Counted from the stretch's first letter, positions 27,390-36,682 are shown. The stretch: DNA of 64,000 nt from Arthrobacter sp. AQ5-06 (GCF_003287955.1 NZ_QMKP01000010.1:110880-174879); one strand, 5' to 3'. Made by a program: numbers and translations. Notes: generated by a model from the letters alone, not told the origin.

Positions 27390-28848
27390 GGTGTTTCGCC
27401 CGCCAAGGGAGCACTGCGCGCGAGAGATGGCGGGGGCTGAACCGCAACCAGTCCGGGAGTCTGTCGAACGGCCCTCCCTGTGGATCATCAAGGTGATGGC
27501 GGCGGACGGGATCGTAGTCCGGATCGTAGATGTCCCATACAACCCGGAACATCAAATATCCCGTTGCAAGCATATGTGCTGCCACGGCCAGGACGTAGTA
27601 GGGCATGTCAATATTGTGCTGGGTCGGGCCCTGGCTGGCCACCTGGCCCAGGTACATCCAGATGGCTGCCCAGTGCAGGCCTTCAACGCCCTGCCAAATA
27701 AGAAAATCCCGCCACCGCGGCCGGGCCAGCGCCACCAGCGGGATGAGCCACAGGACATGCTGCGGCGAATAGACCTTGCTGGTCAGGACAAAAGCACCCA
27801 CGATGAGGAACGCCAACTGAGCCAGCCGCGGCCGTCGTGCTGCTGTGAGCGCCACCGCGGCAATCATGGTGCAGGCCAGCAGGAACACGGCCAGCGCCAG
27901 CCAGTTGATGGTTGTGGGATCCAGCACCGGCCAGCGCAGCCGCCGGGCCACCAGGTTGTAGGCGAACCATAGGGACCCGTAGCCGGCCTCCCTCGTCTCG
28001 GTGAACCTGAAGAAGTACCCCCACCCGGACGGGTTGGCCACCGCAACAGGCACGTTAATGGCCAGCCAGGCGGCTGCGCTGGCCCCGGCCGTGACCAGGA
28101 ACGCGCGTATCCGCCCGGTCCGCAGGGCCAGCAGGAGGACGGCTCCGAGAACCAGGGCGGCATAGGGCTTGGTCGCTGCGGCGAGTCCGACCAGGGTGCC
28201 GGCCAGGGCCAGCCTTTCACGCGAAAAACACAGCATTCCCAGCGCCAACAAGGCCACGGCCCACATGTCCCAGTTGATGGTTCCGGCCAGCACGATGCCG
28301 GGTGCCAGCGCCACCATGGCCGCATCCCACGGGCGTCGCTGTGACATCCGGGCCGTTGCCAGCACTGTGACAATCCATACGGCTGCAACCAGGGTGGCAT
28401 TAACGTCGAAGTAACCGAGGATCCGCGCGTCACTGGCGCCCTCGCCCGGGACCATCCAGGCAGTCACTCCGGCAATGAGTCCCATCAGGACGGGATCTTC
28501 AAAAAGAGATCCCGGGCTAAGGATCGGGAACGTGCCGCCGCCCAGGCCGCGGTTGCGGAAAAATTCCGGGAAGTCGGAATAACACGTGGAATAGAACTGG
28601 CCGGGGCTCGACCAGCCGTTGGCCCGGCAGTAACCCTTGATTGCGATGCCGGCCACCGCCGCCACTACGGTCAGGATGATCAGGACACGTTCCACGGTAA
28701 AAACACCGGGGGAGATGAGGCCGGGCGCCGACCGGGCACCCATCGGCCCGCCGATCAGTTCCGTGAAGTTCTTCAGCAGCAGGTCGCTGCGGCTCGGAAC
28801 AATCAAGCGGGCGCGCCGTGGGTGCGCCGGTGGCTTCGTCTCCTGCAT
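27382..28848 (-). CDS. GT87-type polytopic membrane glycosyltransferase
   Basis: A 488-residue protein with roughly ten to twelve membrane helices after a basic cytoplasmic N-terminus. NWDMWAVALLALGMLCFSRE and AATKPYAALVLGAVLLL resemble the DUF2029/GT87 family of polyprenyl-phosphate-mannose-dependent mannosyltransferases. A cytoplasmic C-terminal tail of about 50 charged residues follows. Such enzymes extend lipid-linked mannans in actinobacteria. The family is fairly clear; donor and acceptor are inferred. Confidence 0.72.
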   Translation of the reverse strand: MQETKPPAHPRRARLIVPSRSDLLLKNFTELIGGPMGARSAPGLISPGVFTVERVLIILTVVAAVAGIAIKGYCRANGWSSPGQFYSTCYSDFPEFFRNRGLGGGTFPILSPGSLFEDPVLMGLIAGVTAWMVPGEGASDARILGYFDVNATLVAAVWIVTVLATARMSQRRPWDAAMVALAPGIVLAGTINWDMWAVALLALGMLCFSRERLALAGTLVGLAAATKPYAALVLGAVLLLALRTGRIRAFLVTAGASAAAWLAINVPVAVANPSGWGYFFRFTETREAGYGSLWFAYNLVARRLRWPVLDPTTINWLALAVFLLACTMIAAVALTAARRPRLAQLAFLIVGAFVLTSKVYSPQHVLWLIPLVALARPRWRDFLIWQGVEGLHWAAIWMYLGQVASQGPTQHNIDMPYYVLAVAAHMLATGYLMFRVVWDIYDPDYDPVRRHHLDDPQGGPFDRLPDWLRFSPRHLSRAVLPWRAKHHA

Positions 28849-28909
28849 GTCTGAGAGCTTACCCGGGGCGTGCCCTGCCGGACCGTGGATTTCATCCCCG
28901 GCCCTCGCC

Positions 28910-29053
28910 TCAGTTCATGCCGCCCATCTGCTGGTGCAACAGGACGAAAACGTCTTCGCGTCGCCGGTCCAGGAGCTGCTCGTTGAATTCCCGGCGGTCA
29001 TCCCGGACAGGCCTCCGAAGGACGAAAAGTGCTTTCTTGATTCTCTTGATCAT
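28910..29053 (-). CDS. Small basic protein, 47 residues, unknown function
   Basis: An ATG preceded at 7 nt by AAAGGAGGT, the best ribosome site in this part of the window. It opens a 47-residue frame. The product starts MIKRIKKALFVLRRPVRDD, is strongly basic at the N-terminus, has alternating charged residues (DRRREDVFVLL) and ends HQQMGGMN. It could be a membrane-associating amphipathic peptide, a leader peptide or a small regulatory protein. It stands alone upstream of the GT87 gene on the same strand. No family recognised. Confidence 0.55.
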   Translation of the reverse strand: MIKRIKKALFVLRRPVRDDRREFNEQLLDRRREDVFVLLHQQMGGMN

Positions 29054-29391
29054 GGTAATCACCTCCTTTCGGGCGTGAAATTGGGCATAACAAATAAAGC
29101 CATTGAATGTCGAATAAATAACGGCATAGTTAGGCAGGGAAATACCCGGTGTTTATGAATAGTTCGCTAAGGCGAGGACGGACCGTGTTGCAGCGGCGGT
29201 GCAGACCCCAACAAAGAAGCTGAGTTCCGAACTATGGGGATACTGCGTCGCCGCGCGGACCAGCCTTGAAGGGACACCGACAGGAGACGTACAGCAGGTG
29301 TCCTTAAGGCGAGCCGTCCGGGGACGAGGGGCCTGGATATACCTCAGTGCAGGTGACGCCGCCGCAGGGGCGGGATCAGTTGCAGGGAAGG

Positions 29392-29487
29392 TTAGGAGGC
29401 AGACACTCCGTTAAGACGGCGCGCAAAAGCAGCAGAGGCCGGGGGCGTGGTGATGGTCATCTTCCATCCGCTAGTCAAAGTAATCAT
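29392..29487 (-). CDS. Putative 31-residue peptide, unknown function
   Basis: A 31-codon frame starts at an ATG with AGGAGG 9 nt upstream and ends in TAA. The product begins MITLTSGWKMTITTPPASAA and is rich in Thr, Ala and Ser. Like the 47-residue gene downstream, it has CTATTCATA about 107 nt before its start. A leader peptide or a peptide precursor are both possible; no modification enzyme gene is adjacent. It could also be a chance frame. Confidence 0.35.
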   Translation of the reverse strand: MITLTSGWKMTITTPPASAAFARRLNGVSAS

Positions 29488-29656
29488 TTTTCCCAACCTC
29501 CTTTTCTGTTATGCCGTTGCATCGGCTGACTGGCCGGGCAACGCGCGCCGCGACCCCGGCAAAGTCGCTCTGGGGTCAGGAATAAAATTACCCTATGAAT
29601 AGAGCAATGCGCCACTTAATTCGCAAAGTTTTTCAAGAAAGTTTATGAATGCCCCT

Positions 29657-30241
29657 TTAGAGTCCCCAGCGGACAATGGCCGGGGTCCGCTTATCCCAGC
29701 CGAGGGTGCAGACTTTCGCGGTTCCCAAGATGAAATGGCGGCCCTCGGCAGGCGGGAGTTCCAGCCAGCGCGCGGTGAGAATCCGGGAGAAGTGCCCGTG
29801 CGCCACGATCAGCACGTTGTCCAGGCCGGATTCCAGCACGCGGGCCACAATCTTGTCGGCGCGGGCTGCGACTTCGTCCAGGGATTCGCCGTTGGGCACA
29901 CCGTGCGTCCAGATCAGGTAATCCGGGTTGTCCTTGCGGATCAGGTCTGAACTGATGCCCTCATAGTCGCCATAGTTCCATTCCACCGCCAGCGGCTCAT
30001 GCTGCGCGTCGGGGTAACCTGCCAGCTCGGCTGTCCGCCGGGCGCGGCGCAGCGGGGACGTCAGGACCAGGTCGAAGTCCACCTGGTCCAGCACCTTCCG
30101 GGCCTCCACGGCCTGCTGCTCGCCTTCCACGGTCAGGGGCAGGTCGGTGAGCCCGGTGTATTGACCGCTCTTGGACCACTCAGTCTCACCGTGGCGCAGG
30201 ATCCAGAGCTGGGGGCGGGGCGCGGTCATCGGGTCAGTCAT
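29657..30241 (-). CDS. Histidine phosphatase, phosphoglycerate-mutase-like
   Basis: A 194-residue histidine-phosphatase superfamily protein with the phospho-His motif LRHGETEWS near residues 15-22, the catalytic acid region near NGESLDEV and the second His in LIVAHGHFSRIL. At under 200 residues it is the broad-specificity phosphatase type rather than a true 2,3-bisphosphoglycerate mutase. The ATG overlaps the upstream CCA-enzyme stop by 4 nt (ATGA), so the two are translationally coupled. The substrate is unknown. Confidence 0.88.
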   Translation of the reverse strand: MTDPMTAPRPQLWILRHGETEWSKSGQYTGLTDLPLTVEGEQQAVEARKVLDQVDFDLVLTSPLRRARRTAELAGYPDAQHEPLAVEWNYGDYEGISSDLIRKDNPDYLIWTHGVPNGESLDEVAARADKIVARVLESGLDNVLIVAHGHFSRILTARWLELPPAEGRHFILGTAKVCTLGWDKRTPAIVRWGL

Positions 30242-31746
30242 TTGGACTCCTCGTTCGGGGAAAGTTCGACGGTGGCGGGAGGCTCTTCTGGTTCCGGAAC
30301 CGGGGGTGCTGCCTCGGGCTGTTCCGCCCACCAGGCGAGCAGCCTCGCTTCGGCGTCGTCCGTTTGCAGCGGTCCGTGTTCCATCCGTTCCTCCAGCAGG
30401 AACTTGTAGGCACGGCCCACCACGGGACCAGGTTTGAGGTTCAGGATGGCCATGATTCTGGCACCGTCCAGATCGGGCCGGACCGCGTCCAGGGACTCCT
30501 GCTCGCGCAATACGGCGATCCGGTCTTCCAGGTCGTCGTAGGCGAAGGCGAGACGCTCAGCCTTCCGCTGGTTGCGCGTGGTGACGTCCGAGCGGGTCAG
30601 CCGGTGCAGCCGTTCCAGCAGCGGGCCGGCGTCCGTGATGTAGCGGCGGACGGCCGAGTCGCTCCAACCGGCATCACCGTAGCCGTAGAAACGCATGTGA
30701 AGCTCCACCAGCCGGGCGACCGCCTTGATGGTGTCCTTGTCGAACCGCAGGGTCTTCATCCGCTTGGCCGTGAGCTTGGATCCCACCATGTCGTGGTGGC
30801 GGAAGCTGACCGCGCCGCCCGGTTCAAAGCGCCGCGTAGCCGGCTTGCCGACGTCGTGCATCAGCGCTGCGAAGCGCAGCACAAAATCGGGGGCCGGCAC
30901 GGCGCCGTCGGCGTCTGATTCCAGGGCAGCTGCCTGTTCCAGAACCTGCAGTGAGTGCTGGTAGACGTCCTTATGGCGGTGGTGCTCGTCAGATTCCAGC
31001 CGCAGGGCGGACACCTCAGGCAGCACGAACTCGGCGAGGCCGGTGTCCACCAGCAGGTCCACACCGACCCGGGGGTGGGCACCGCAGATGAGTTTGACCA
31101 CCTCATCACGGACCCGTTCAGCCGAGATGATCTTGATCCGGTCGGCCATCTGGCTCATGGCCAGCCGCACGTCGTCGTGCACGGAAATGCCCAGCTGCGA
31201 TGCGAACCGGGCGGCGCGCATCATACGGAGGGGATCATCGGAGAAGGAGGCCTCGGGTGAACCAGGTGTCGCCAGGACGGAGGCATTGAGATCCCGGACG
31301 CCGCCGAACGGATCAATGAGTTCTAGGGACGGGAGCCGCAGCGCCATGGCGTTGATAGTGAAATCGCGGCGCAGGAGATCGTCGGTGAGTGAGTTGCCGA
31401 AGGCCACCGCGGGTTTGCGCGACTCCGGATCGTAAGCCTCGGCCCGGTAGGTGGTGATCTCGATCTGGAAGCCGGCCTTCCGCATGCCGATCGTCCCGAA
31501 GGCGCGGCCGATTTCCCAGAAGTTGTCCGCCCATTTCTTAATCAGGGCAACTGTCTGGTCCGGCGTGGCATCCGTGGTGAAGTCCAGGTCGGGCGAGGTG
31601 CGTCCCAGGAAGAGATCCCGTACCGGACCGCCTACCAGGGACAGCTCATGGCCGGCGTCGACAAAGCGCTGCCCGAGCTCCAGGACCACCGGGTCCACCT
31701 GGAAATCGACGGTGTTGGAATCAATCTTGTGATGTGCGTGCGCCAT
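30238..31746 (-). CDS. cca: CCA-adding tRNA nucleotidyltransferase
   Basis: A 502-residue class II nucleotidyltransferase with the head motif LVGGPVRDLFLGR at about 37-49 and catalytic DLD at 53-55. RRDFTINAMAL, FSDDPLRMMRAARFASQLG and an HD phosphohydrolase-like domain (ALMHDVGKPATRR) follow. It completes or repairs the CCA 3' end; tRNA-Ile in this window lacks an encoded CCA and would need it. A C-terminal Pro/Glu-rich tail ends the protein. It is divergent from the Nudix/MurJ genes across a 159-bp gap. Confidence 0.92.
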   Translation of the reverse strand: MAHAHHKIDSNTVDFQVDPVVLELGQRFVDAGHELSLVGGPVRDLFLGRTSPDLDFTTDATPDQTVALIKKWADNFWEIGRAFGTIGMRKAGFQIEITTYRAEAYDPESRKPAVAFGNSLTDDLLRRDFTINAMALRLPSLELIDPFGGVRDLNASVLATPGSPEASFSDDPLRMMRAARFASQLGISVHDDVRLAMSQMADRIKIISAERVRDEVVKLICGAHPRVGVDLLVDTGLAEFVLPEVSALRLESDEHHRHKDVYQHSLQVLEQAAALESDADGAVPAPDFVLRFAALMHDVGKPATRRFEPGGAVSFRHHDMVGSKLTAKRMKTLRFDKDTIKAVARLVELHMRFYGYGDAGWSDSAVRRYITDAGPLLERLHRLTRSDVTTRNQRKAERLAFAYDDLEDRIAVLREQESLDAVRPDLDGARIMAILNLKPGPVVGRAYKFLLEERMEHGPLQTDDAEARLLAWWAEQPEAAPPVPEPEEPPATVELSPNEESK

Positions 31747-31905
31747 AGTTACTTAAGCTTGTCAGAAACCAGCGGCTTGGCAGGCCAAAATCTCCTCAAG
31801 ATCGCGCCTATTCGCCTACAGCCCCTCAAAGTGCGTCATACGCAGTCCATCTTGATGTCATGTTCCGGTCATCATGATCGGACAAGAGTCGTTAGAGTGG
31901 ACTCC

Positions 31906-32454
31906 ATGGCCCATCCCGTACCGAGCGCTCCCGGCAGGAGGACAAACGCACCGTTGCCGTCGGCAATTGGTGCCCACGTCGCGCCTGCATTGCACTCGGC
32001 CCCGGCCTCGCTCCCTACGGTGGAGGAAATTTCCGCCGGCGGCGTTGTGGTGGACACGTCCGACGGCGAACTAAGGGTTGCGATCATTGCCCGCCTTAAC
32101 AGGGGCGGACGGCTGGAGTGGTGCCTGCCCAAGGGCCATCCGGAAGGCAAAGAAGACAACGAGCAGGCCGCAGTCCGCGAGATTGCTGAGGAAACCGGCA
32201 TCGAGGGCAACATCCTGGCGCCGCTGGGCAGCATCGACTACTGGTTCACTGTCAGCGGGCACCGCGTCCACAAGACCGTGCACCACTATCTGCTGCGCGC
32301 CACCGGCGGCGAACTCACTATCGAAAACGATCCGGACCACGAAGCCGTGGACGTCGCATGGGTCCCCATCAAGGAACTCGCACGGAAGCTTTCGTTCCCC
32401 AATGAGCGCCGCATCGCGGATCTTGCCCGGGACGTCCTGCCCGAACACCTCTAA
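31906..32454 (+). CDS. Nudix hydrolase
   Basis: A 182-residue protein whose Nudix box is visible from GHPEGKEDNEQ into AAVREIAEETGI. The core starts at EEISAGGVVVDTSDGELRVA. About 45 Pro/Ala-rich residues precede it. I chose the ATG at 31906; a GTG at 31897 is in frame and both have only a weak GAGTGG upstream. It lies 83 nt before murJ, in the order Nudix-MurJ-pseudokinase-TrxB-TrxA that actinobacteria conserve near the origin. The exact substrate is unknown; RppH-like or Ap4A-type hydrolysis is possible. Confidence 0.88.
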   Translation: MAHPVPSAPGRRTNAPLPSAIGAHVAPALHSAPASLPTVEEISAGGVVVDTSDGELRVAIIARLNRGGRLEWCLPKGHPEGKEDNEQAAVREIAEETGIEGNILAPLGSIDYWFTVSGHRVHKTVHHYLLRATGGELTIENDPDHEAVDVAWVPIKELARKLSFPNERRIADLARDVLPEHL

Positions 32455-32537
32455 GGCTGCCGCCGCCGGAGCGGCGTGTATGCCTGCACCGGCATACAGC
32501 CTGTCCGTTGCGGTACAAACAGCGTCCGGGTGAGACG

Positions 32538-34700
32538 ATGAACTCGATGTCAGCTACCAATCCCCCCTCAGATAAAGCAGGCCGCGCCGCCCCGAGCGAA
32601 ACCGCGAGTGAAACCCGGTCCAGCGCCATCATGGCTGCAGGCACCCTGGTGTCCCGCTTCCTGGGCTTCGGCAAGACCTGGATGCTGGGTGCCGCCTTGG
32701 GCCTCGGCTCCACGGTTAATGACACGTTCATCAATGCCAACAACCTGCCCAACCTGATCTTCCTGCTGGTGGCCGGTGGAGTGTTCAACGCGGTGCTGGT
32801 ACCGCAGATCATCAAGGCGAGCAAGGCCCCGGACAGGGGAGCGGACTACATCAGCCGGCTACTGACGCTCGCCGTGCTCCTGCTGCTGGGCCTCACCGCG
32901 CTGGTCACGCTTGCTGCTCCGTGGGTTATTGAGCTGACCACACAGGGTTATTCGCCGCAGCAGAAGGCCCTGGCAGTTGCGTTCGCCTTCTGGTGCCTGC
33001 CCCAGATCTTCTTTTACGGCCTCTATGCCCTGCTGACGCAGGTCCTCAACGCCAACGGCGCGTTCGGGCCGGCCATGTGGGCCCCCATCATGAACAACCT
33101 GGTGGCCATTGGCGGCCTGGGCATGTTCATCTGGGTCTTTGGCGAGAATAGGATTAATCCGCACACACTGGACAACTGGGGCCCGTCCCAGACCCTGCTT
33201 GTGGCCGGCTTCTCGACAATCGGCGTGGTGGCCCAGACAGCCATCCTGCTGATCCCGGTCATCCGCCTGAGGCTGGGTCTCCGGCCCCGGGTTGGCTGGC
33301 GGGGAGTGGGCCTCGGCCAGGCAGCGAAGCTGAGCGTGTGGACGCTCCTGACCGCCGCCGTCGGGCAGTTAGCGTTCCTGTACGTCATGCGCATCGCCAC
33401 CATTCCCGGTGCCGAGCGGCTCCGGCTGAAGGAGGCGGGGGATCCGGCGGCAGAGATGCTGCCCGGCAACGCCGTCCTGGAGGTGGCCAGCCAGCTGTAC
33501 CTGCTGCCGCACTCCATCATTGCGCTCTCGCTGGCCACAGTCCTGTTTAACCGGATGACCCGCGCTTCACAGGATGGCAACCGCGCAGAACTTCGCGACG
33601 CCCTCTCGCACGGCCTCCGCACCATGGCGGTGGCCACCGTCTTTGGCGCGCTGGCACTCTTTGCGCTGGCCGGGCCGCTGGGCATGTTCTTCTCCGGCGG
33701 TCCGCGCCAGGACGGCGTCATGCTGGCCCAGACGCTTACCATCCTCGCGCTCAGCACCCCGTTCATGAGCGCCAACTTCATGATGTCGCGGGTTTTCTAC
33801 GCCAACGAAGACGCCCGCACACCCTTCCATATCCAGCTGCTGCTCGCCGTGGTCTACGTGGCCGGTGCCTTTGGGATCCAGTTCCTGCCCGTGGGCCAGA
33901 TCATCTACGCCATCGCCATCCTGTACATGGTGGGCAACATTCTCTCGGTGATCATCAGCGCATACTTCCTGCGCCGGTTCCTGGGCCACCTCGACGGTCC
34001 GCGGATCGCCAACTCGTATATCCGGATGGGCTATGCAGCGCTCGGTTCCGCGATCGCGGGCGCCGGGGCCCTGTGGCTGATGGGCAGCTACAGCGCGGAC
34101 GGCTTCGCCTGGAGTGGCCGGCCCGCCGCCTTGGTGACCGTCATCGTCGTCGGACCGATCATGTTGGTTGTCTACCTCTTCCTGCTCAAGATCTTCCACG
34201 TCGCGGAACTCCGCGACCTCATGCGCCCCCTGTTGGGACGGCTGGGGCGCGGTACCGGACCGTCGGGCGGCGCCGGGGGAACGCCGCCGTCGGCTGCGGG
34301 TGCCGAGGTTACCGGACCGGAACGTCCGACGCCGGAACGCGCCACGGTCGCGGTGGACACCGGCCTGATTCCCCGGATCTCCGGCGAATTCGACGCCGTG
34401 TCATTCCGCGCAGGACCCGTGCCGGAACGCCAGGCATCGCCTTGGGCGCCGGAAACTCTTAGAGGGAATCCCGGAGTGCCTGCCGCTTCGGGTCCAGGTG
34501 AGGGCGCCAACGGGGAAACTGACGGGATCGCTGTCGAGGGCACTGAACCCGCCACGGGATACCTTCCCGCCGAAGACGTGCCCGGCACAGCGCGGGGCGG
34601 GCTGCTGCGCGACGAGATTCCCCTTCCCGGCCGGCGCACGTTCCAGGGCCAGGCCGGACAGAACCCCCATTTCAAGCCACGACGGCCTCGAAAAAAGTGA
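32538..34700 (+). CDS. murJ: Lipid II flippase MurJ
   Basis: A 720-residue MurJ/MviN protein. About 14 membrane segments occupy residues 30-560 (SRFLGFGKTWMLGAALGLGS, NNLPNLIFLLVAGGVFNAVL, PHSIIALSLATVLFNRM). It moves lipid II across the cytoplasmic membrane for peptidoglycan synthesis. The last 150 residues are a Pro/Gly-rich cytoplasmic tail without a kinase domain. In M. tuberculosis the homologue carries a pseudokinase and extracellular domain in one chain; here those parts appear in the next gene. The ATG at 32538 follows GGGTGAG. An upstream TTG is in frame but unlikely. Confidence 0.94.
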   Translation: MNSMSATNPPSDKAGRAAPSETASETRSSAIMAAGTLVSRFLGFGKTWMLGAALGLGSTVNDTFINANNLPNLIFLLVAGGVFNAVLVPQIIKASKAPDRGADYISRLLTLAVLLLLGLTALVTLAAPWVIELTTQGYSPQQKALAVAFAFWCLPQIFFYGLYALLTQVLNANGAFGPAMWAPIMNNLVAIGGLGMFIWVFGENRINPHTLDNWGPSQTLLVAGFSTIGVVAQTAILLIPVIRLRLGLRPRVGWRGVGLGQAAKLSVWTLLTAAVGQLAFLYVMRIATIPGAERLRLKEAGDPAAEMLPGNAVLEVASQLYLLPHSIIALSLATVLFNRMTRASQDGNRAELRDALSHGLRTMAVATVFGALALFALAGPLGMFFSGGPRQDGVMLAQTLTILALSTPFMSANFMMSRVFYANEDARTPFHIQLLLAVVYVAGAFGIQFLPVGQIIYAIAILYMVGNILSVIISAYFLRRFLGHLDGPRIANSYIRMGYAALGSAIAGAGALWLMGSYSADGFAWSGRPAALVTVIVVGPIMLVVYLFLLKIFHVAELRDLMRPLLGRLGRGTGPSGGAGGTPPSAAGAEVTGPERPTPERATVAVDTGLIPRISGEFDAVSFRAGPVPERQASPWAPETLRGNPGVPAASGPGEGANGETDGIAVEGTEPATGYLPAEDVPGTARGGLLRDEIPLPGRRTFQGQAGQNPHFKPRRPRKK

Positions 34701-34881
34701 TCTTCGCGCGGTTTTTGGTTGCCTGTCGACCACGGCGGCCATGGCCGATCGGCTAGGATCGACAGTGAACAGGGGTAGTTGCAGGCAAGCGCAGACCGGC
34801 TCGCCGGCCGGCTTTTGACCGGTTTCTGACCGGCGGTGGCATCATCTACGCCGGCATTCCCGGACAGTCTAGGAGGAACAC

Positions 34882-36435
34882 GTGTCCCACCCGATCGACG
34901 TTGGATCAGTACTCGGCGGCCGCTACAAGGTCACAGCCACGGTATTGACCTCACACGACCAGGATCTGGTGCTGGACGGGGTGGACCAGGTTCTCAACCG
35001 ACCGGTCAGCATTCTGGTCGCCGGCCCGGACAACACCGAGCAAGTGGCCCAGAGCGCCCGCGAGGTGGCTACCGGTGAACGCCCGGGTAACGTCCAGGTC
35101 CTGGACCTCGGGGTCACCGAGGCCGCCACGTACCTGATCACCAACCACACATCCGCGGCAGACCTGCTGGACCTAGTGGTTGCCTCCCACGCGCCTTACG
35201 TCGAGCCGTTCTTCACGGATACCCTAGGCAGCGAAATTTTCGGCCAGGCGCGTTCCCACGAACCGGAACCGTACGACGACGAAGAGAACATCGACGCCGG
35301 GTACATCAACTACGCGGACAATCACCCCAGCCAGGTTGACCCATTCCGGTCTGCCGCGCCGGTAGTTCCGCCGCTTGTACCCCCGGTTGTTCCCGCCCGT
35401 CCGCCGGTCCGCCCGGCGGTCCGTCCGGCGTCGGGGTCTGCCAAGGCCGGGGCCGCTGGTGCAGGGGCCGCCGCGGCCACTGCTGCACATCAGCACGTAA
35501 CTGCGCCGCAGCCAATGCAGGCTGCAGAAAACCGGTCAGTTCCCGGACCCGCTGAGCCCAGGACCGGCGCGGGCTCCGATACGCCCAAGGTTTCTTTGTG
35601 GTCTGAGGACGACTACTCCACCAGCCCCCAGGACGCAGGCTACGACGAAGCCGTGGGCTCCGGAACGCCCGAGCGCTCCGATCGTGCAGCGCGTGAGTTT
35701 CCGTCGCTTGCCCGGAAAGTGTCTCCTGCGGCGGCAATACCTCCTTCCGGCGGGACGGATGACTATTACGACGACGAAGAGCCCGAGCGTGAGCCCCGCT
35801 CCATGCGCTGGCTGGTGGGCGGTCTGCTTGCCGTGGTGCTGATTGCAGGGTTGGTCTTTGCGGTCACCAACCTGGGCAGTCTCTTCAAAACGGGCCCGCA
35901 AGCCGCACCATCCTCCAACTCGACGGGCTCCACCCAGCCAAACACCGGGTCGGCTTCCCCTAACCAGAGCTCCGCACCGCCAGCAGCACCGCCGGCCATC
36001 GACAACATCACCCGACAAGGCAATTTTGACTTCGCAGCCACGTACGACGTGGATCTTGTGAAGGCATTTGACGGCAACGCAGCCAGCTACTGGTCAGACA
36101 TGGAATTTGCCACCGAAGGCTGGGGAGGTCTCGCAAACGATGGCGTGCCATTGTTCGTCAAGCTGAAGAACCCGGCGACGGTTTCGTCCATCACCCTGAC
36201 TCAGCTCGGAGCCTCGGGCGGCAACCTCAGTGTCTTCACGAATGACCGTCCGTCACTGGACGGCGCCAAGCTGGTAGGGACCAACAGCTTCACTTCAACA
36301 GATCTGACCATGCCGCTGGCCGCGCCGGTGGAAGCACAGTATGTGATCGTGTCCATCAAGGCGCTTCCCAAGCTGGCCGCACCGAAGACCCGCTACGGCT
36401 TTGGCATACGCCTGGCGGAGATCAAGATCCAGTAG
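34882..36435 (+). CDS. Membrane protein with pseudokinase-like N-lobe and discoidin-like extracellular domain
   Basis: A 517-residue protein with GTG start, AGGAGG 5 nt upstream. Residues 1-100 begin like a kinase N-lobe (IDVGSVLGGRYKVTATVL) but no HRD or DFG motif follows. Residues 110-310 are a low-complexity Pro/Ala/acidic linker. A transmembrane helix lies near residues 312-335 (WLVGGLLAVVLIAGLVFAV). The C-terminal 150 residues resemble an F5/8-type (discoidin) beta-sandwich (FDGNAASYWSDMEF, VEAQYVIVSI). This matches the C-terminal half of mycobacterial MviN, here a separate gene 182 nt after murJ. It probably regulates lipid II export or binds wall glycan. Confidence 0.75.
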   Translation: MSHPIDVGSVLGGRYKVTATVLTSHDQDLVLDGVDQVLNRPVSILVAGPDNTEQVAQSAREVATGERPGNVQVLDLGVTEAATYLITNHTSAADLLDLVVASHAPYVEPFFTDTLGSEIFGQARSHEPEPYDDEENIDAGYINYADNHPSQVDPFRSAAPVVPPLVPPVVPARPPVRPAVRPASGSAKAGAAGAGAAAATAAHQHVTAPQPMQAAENRSVPGPAEPRTGAGSDTPKVSLWSEDDYSTSPQDAGYDEAVGSGTPERSDRAAREFPSLARKVSPAAAIPPSGGTDDYYDDEEPEREPRSMRWLVGGLLAVVLIAGLVFAVTNLGSLFKTGPQAAPSSNSTGSTQPNTGSASPNQSSAPPAAPPAIDNITRQGNFDFAATYDVDLVKAFDGNAASYWSDMEFATEGWGGLANDGVPLFVKLKNPATVSSITLTQLGASGGNLSVFTNDRPSLDGAKLVGTNSFTSTDLTMPLAAPVEAQYVIVSIKALPKLAAPKTRYGFGIRLAEIKIQ

Positions 36436-36456
36436 GGCCACCAGCGGCGTGCCTGT

Positions 36457-36510
36457 TGAGCCGCGGCTGTTCTGCCCGGAGCATTGCTCCGCAGTAACAG
36501 ACGCGGCTCA
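36457..36510. terminator. Long near-perfect hairpin downstream of the pseudokinase gene
   Basis: TGAGCCGCG at 36457-36465 pairs with CGCGGCTCA at 36502-36510. Inside it CTGTT/AACAG, CTG/CAG and CGGAGC/GCTCCG pair in turn around an ATT loop, giving 23 base pairs with one mismatch and a small bulge. It starts 22 nt after the stop. No U-run follows, so it may be a Rho-assisted terminator, a 3'-protecting structure or a small mobile repeat rather than a classical terminator. Confidence 0.6.
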
Positions 36511-36682
36511 GCTGTCTTCAGACGGTAATCTGGTAGGGCGTCCCGTCCAGGTGACAGGGTCATGACCACTGATGGTTCCTCCGTGCGCGCGGCGCCCGGA
36601 ATATTCACCCCCAAGATTCAGTTGTGCCATGTGGCCGGCCCCGAAAGCCGGCGCATCGACTAAGGAAGAGGTTCACCGTTCA

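Larger units (their letters stand above)
28849..29656. other. AT-richer intergenic block holding two small genes
   Basis: An 808-bp gap of lower GC than its surroundings. Two short minus-strand frames with strong ribosome sites lie at 28910-29053 and 29392-29487. CTATTCATA (minus strand) recurs about 100 nt before each start, at 29154-29162 and 29594-29602, and GTTTATGAAT recurs at 29151 and 29641. The stretch 29163-29391 has GC-rich sequence with a weak plus-strand frame and no ribosome site; I see nothing else in it. Confidence 0.5.

Noticed and set aside
29199..29414. 71-codon plus-strand frame in the small-gene gap
   Set aside because: No ribosome site and composition not protein-like; the minus-strand small genes are better supported.
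31860..31885. Operator palindrome before the Nudix gene
   Set aside because: The apparent dyad has too many mismatches when aligned base by base.
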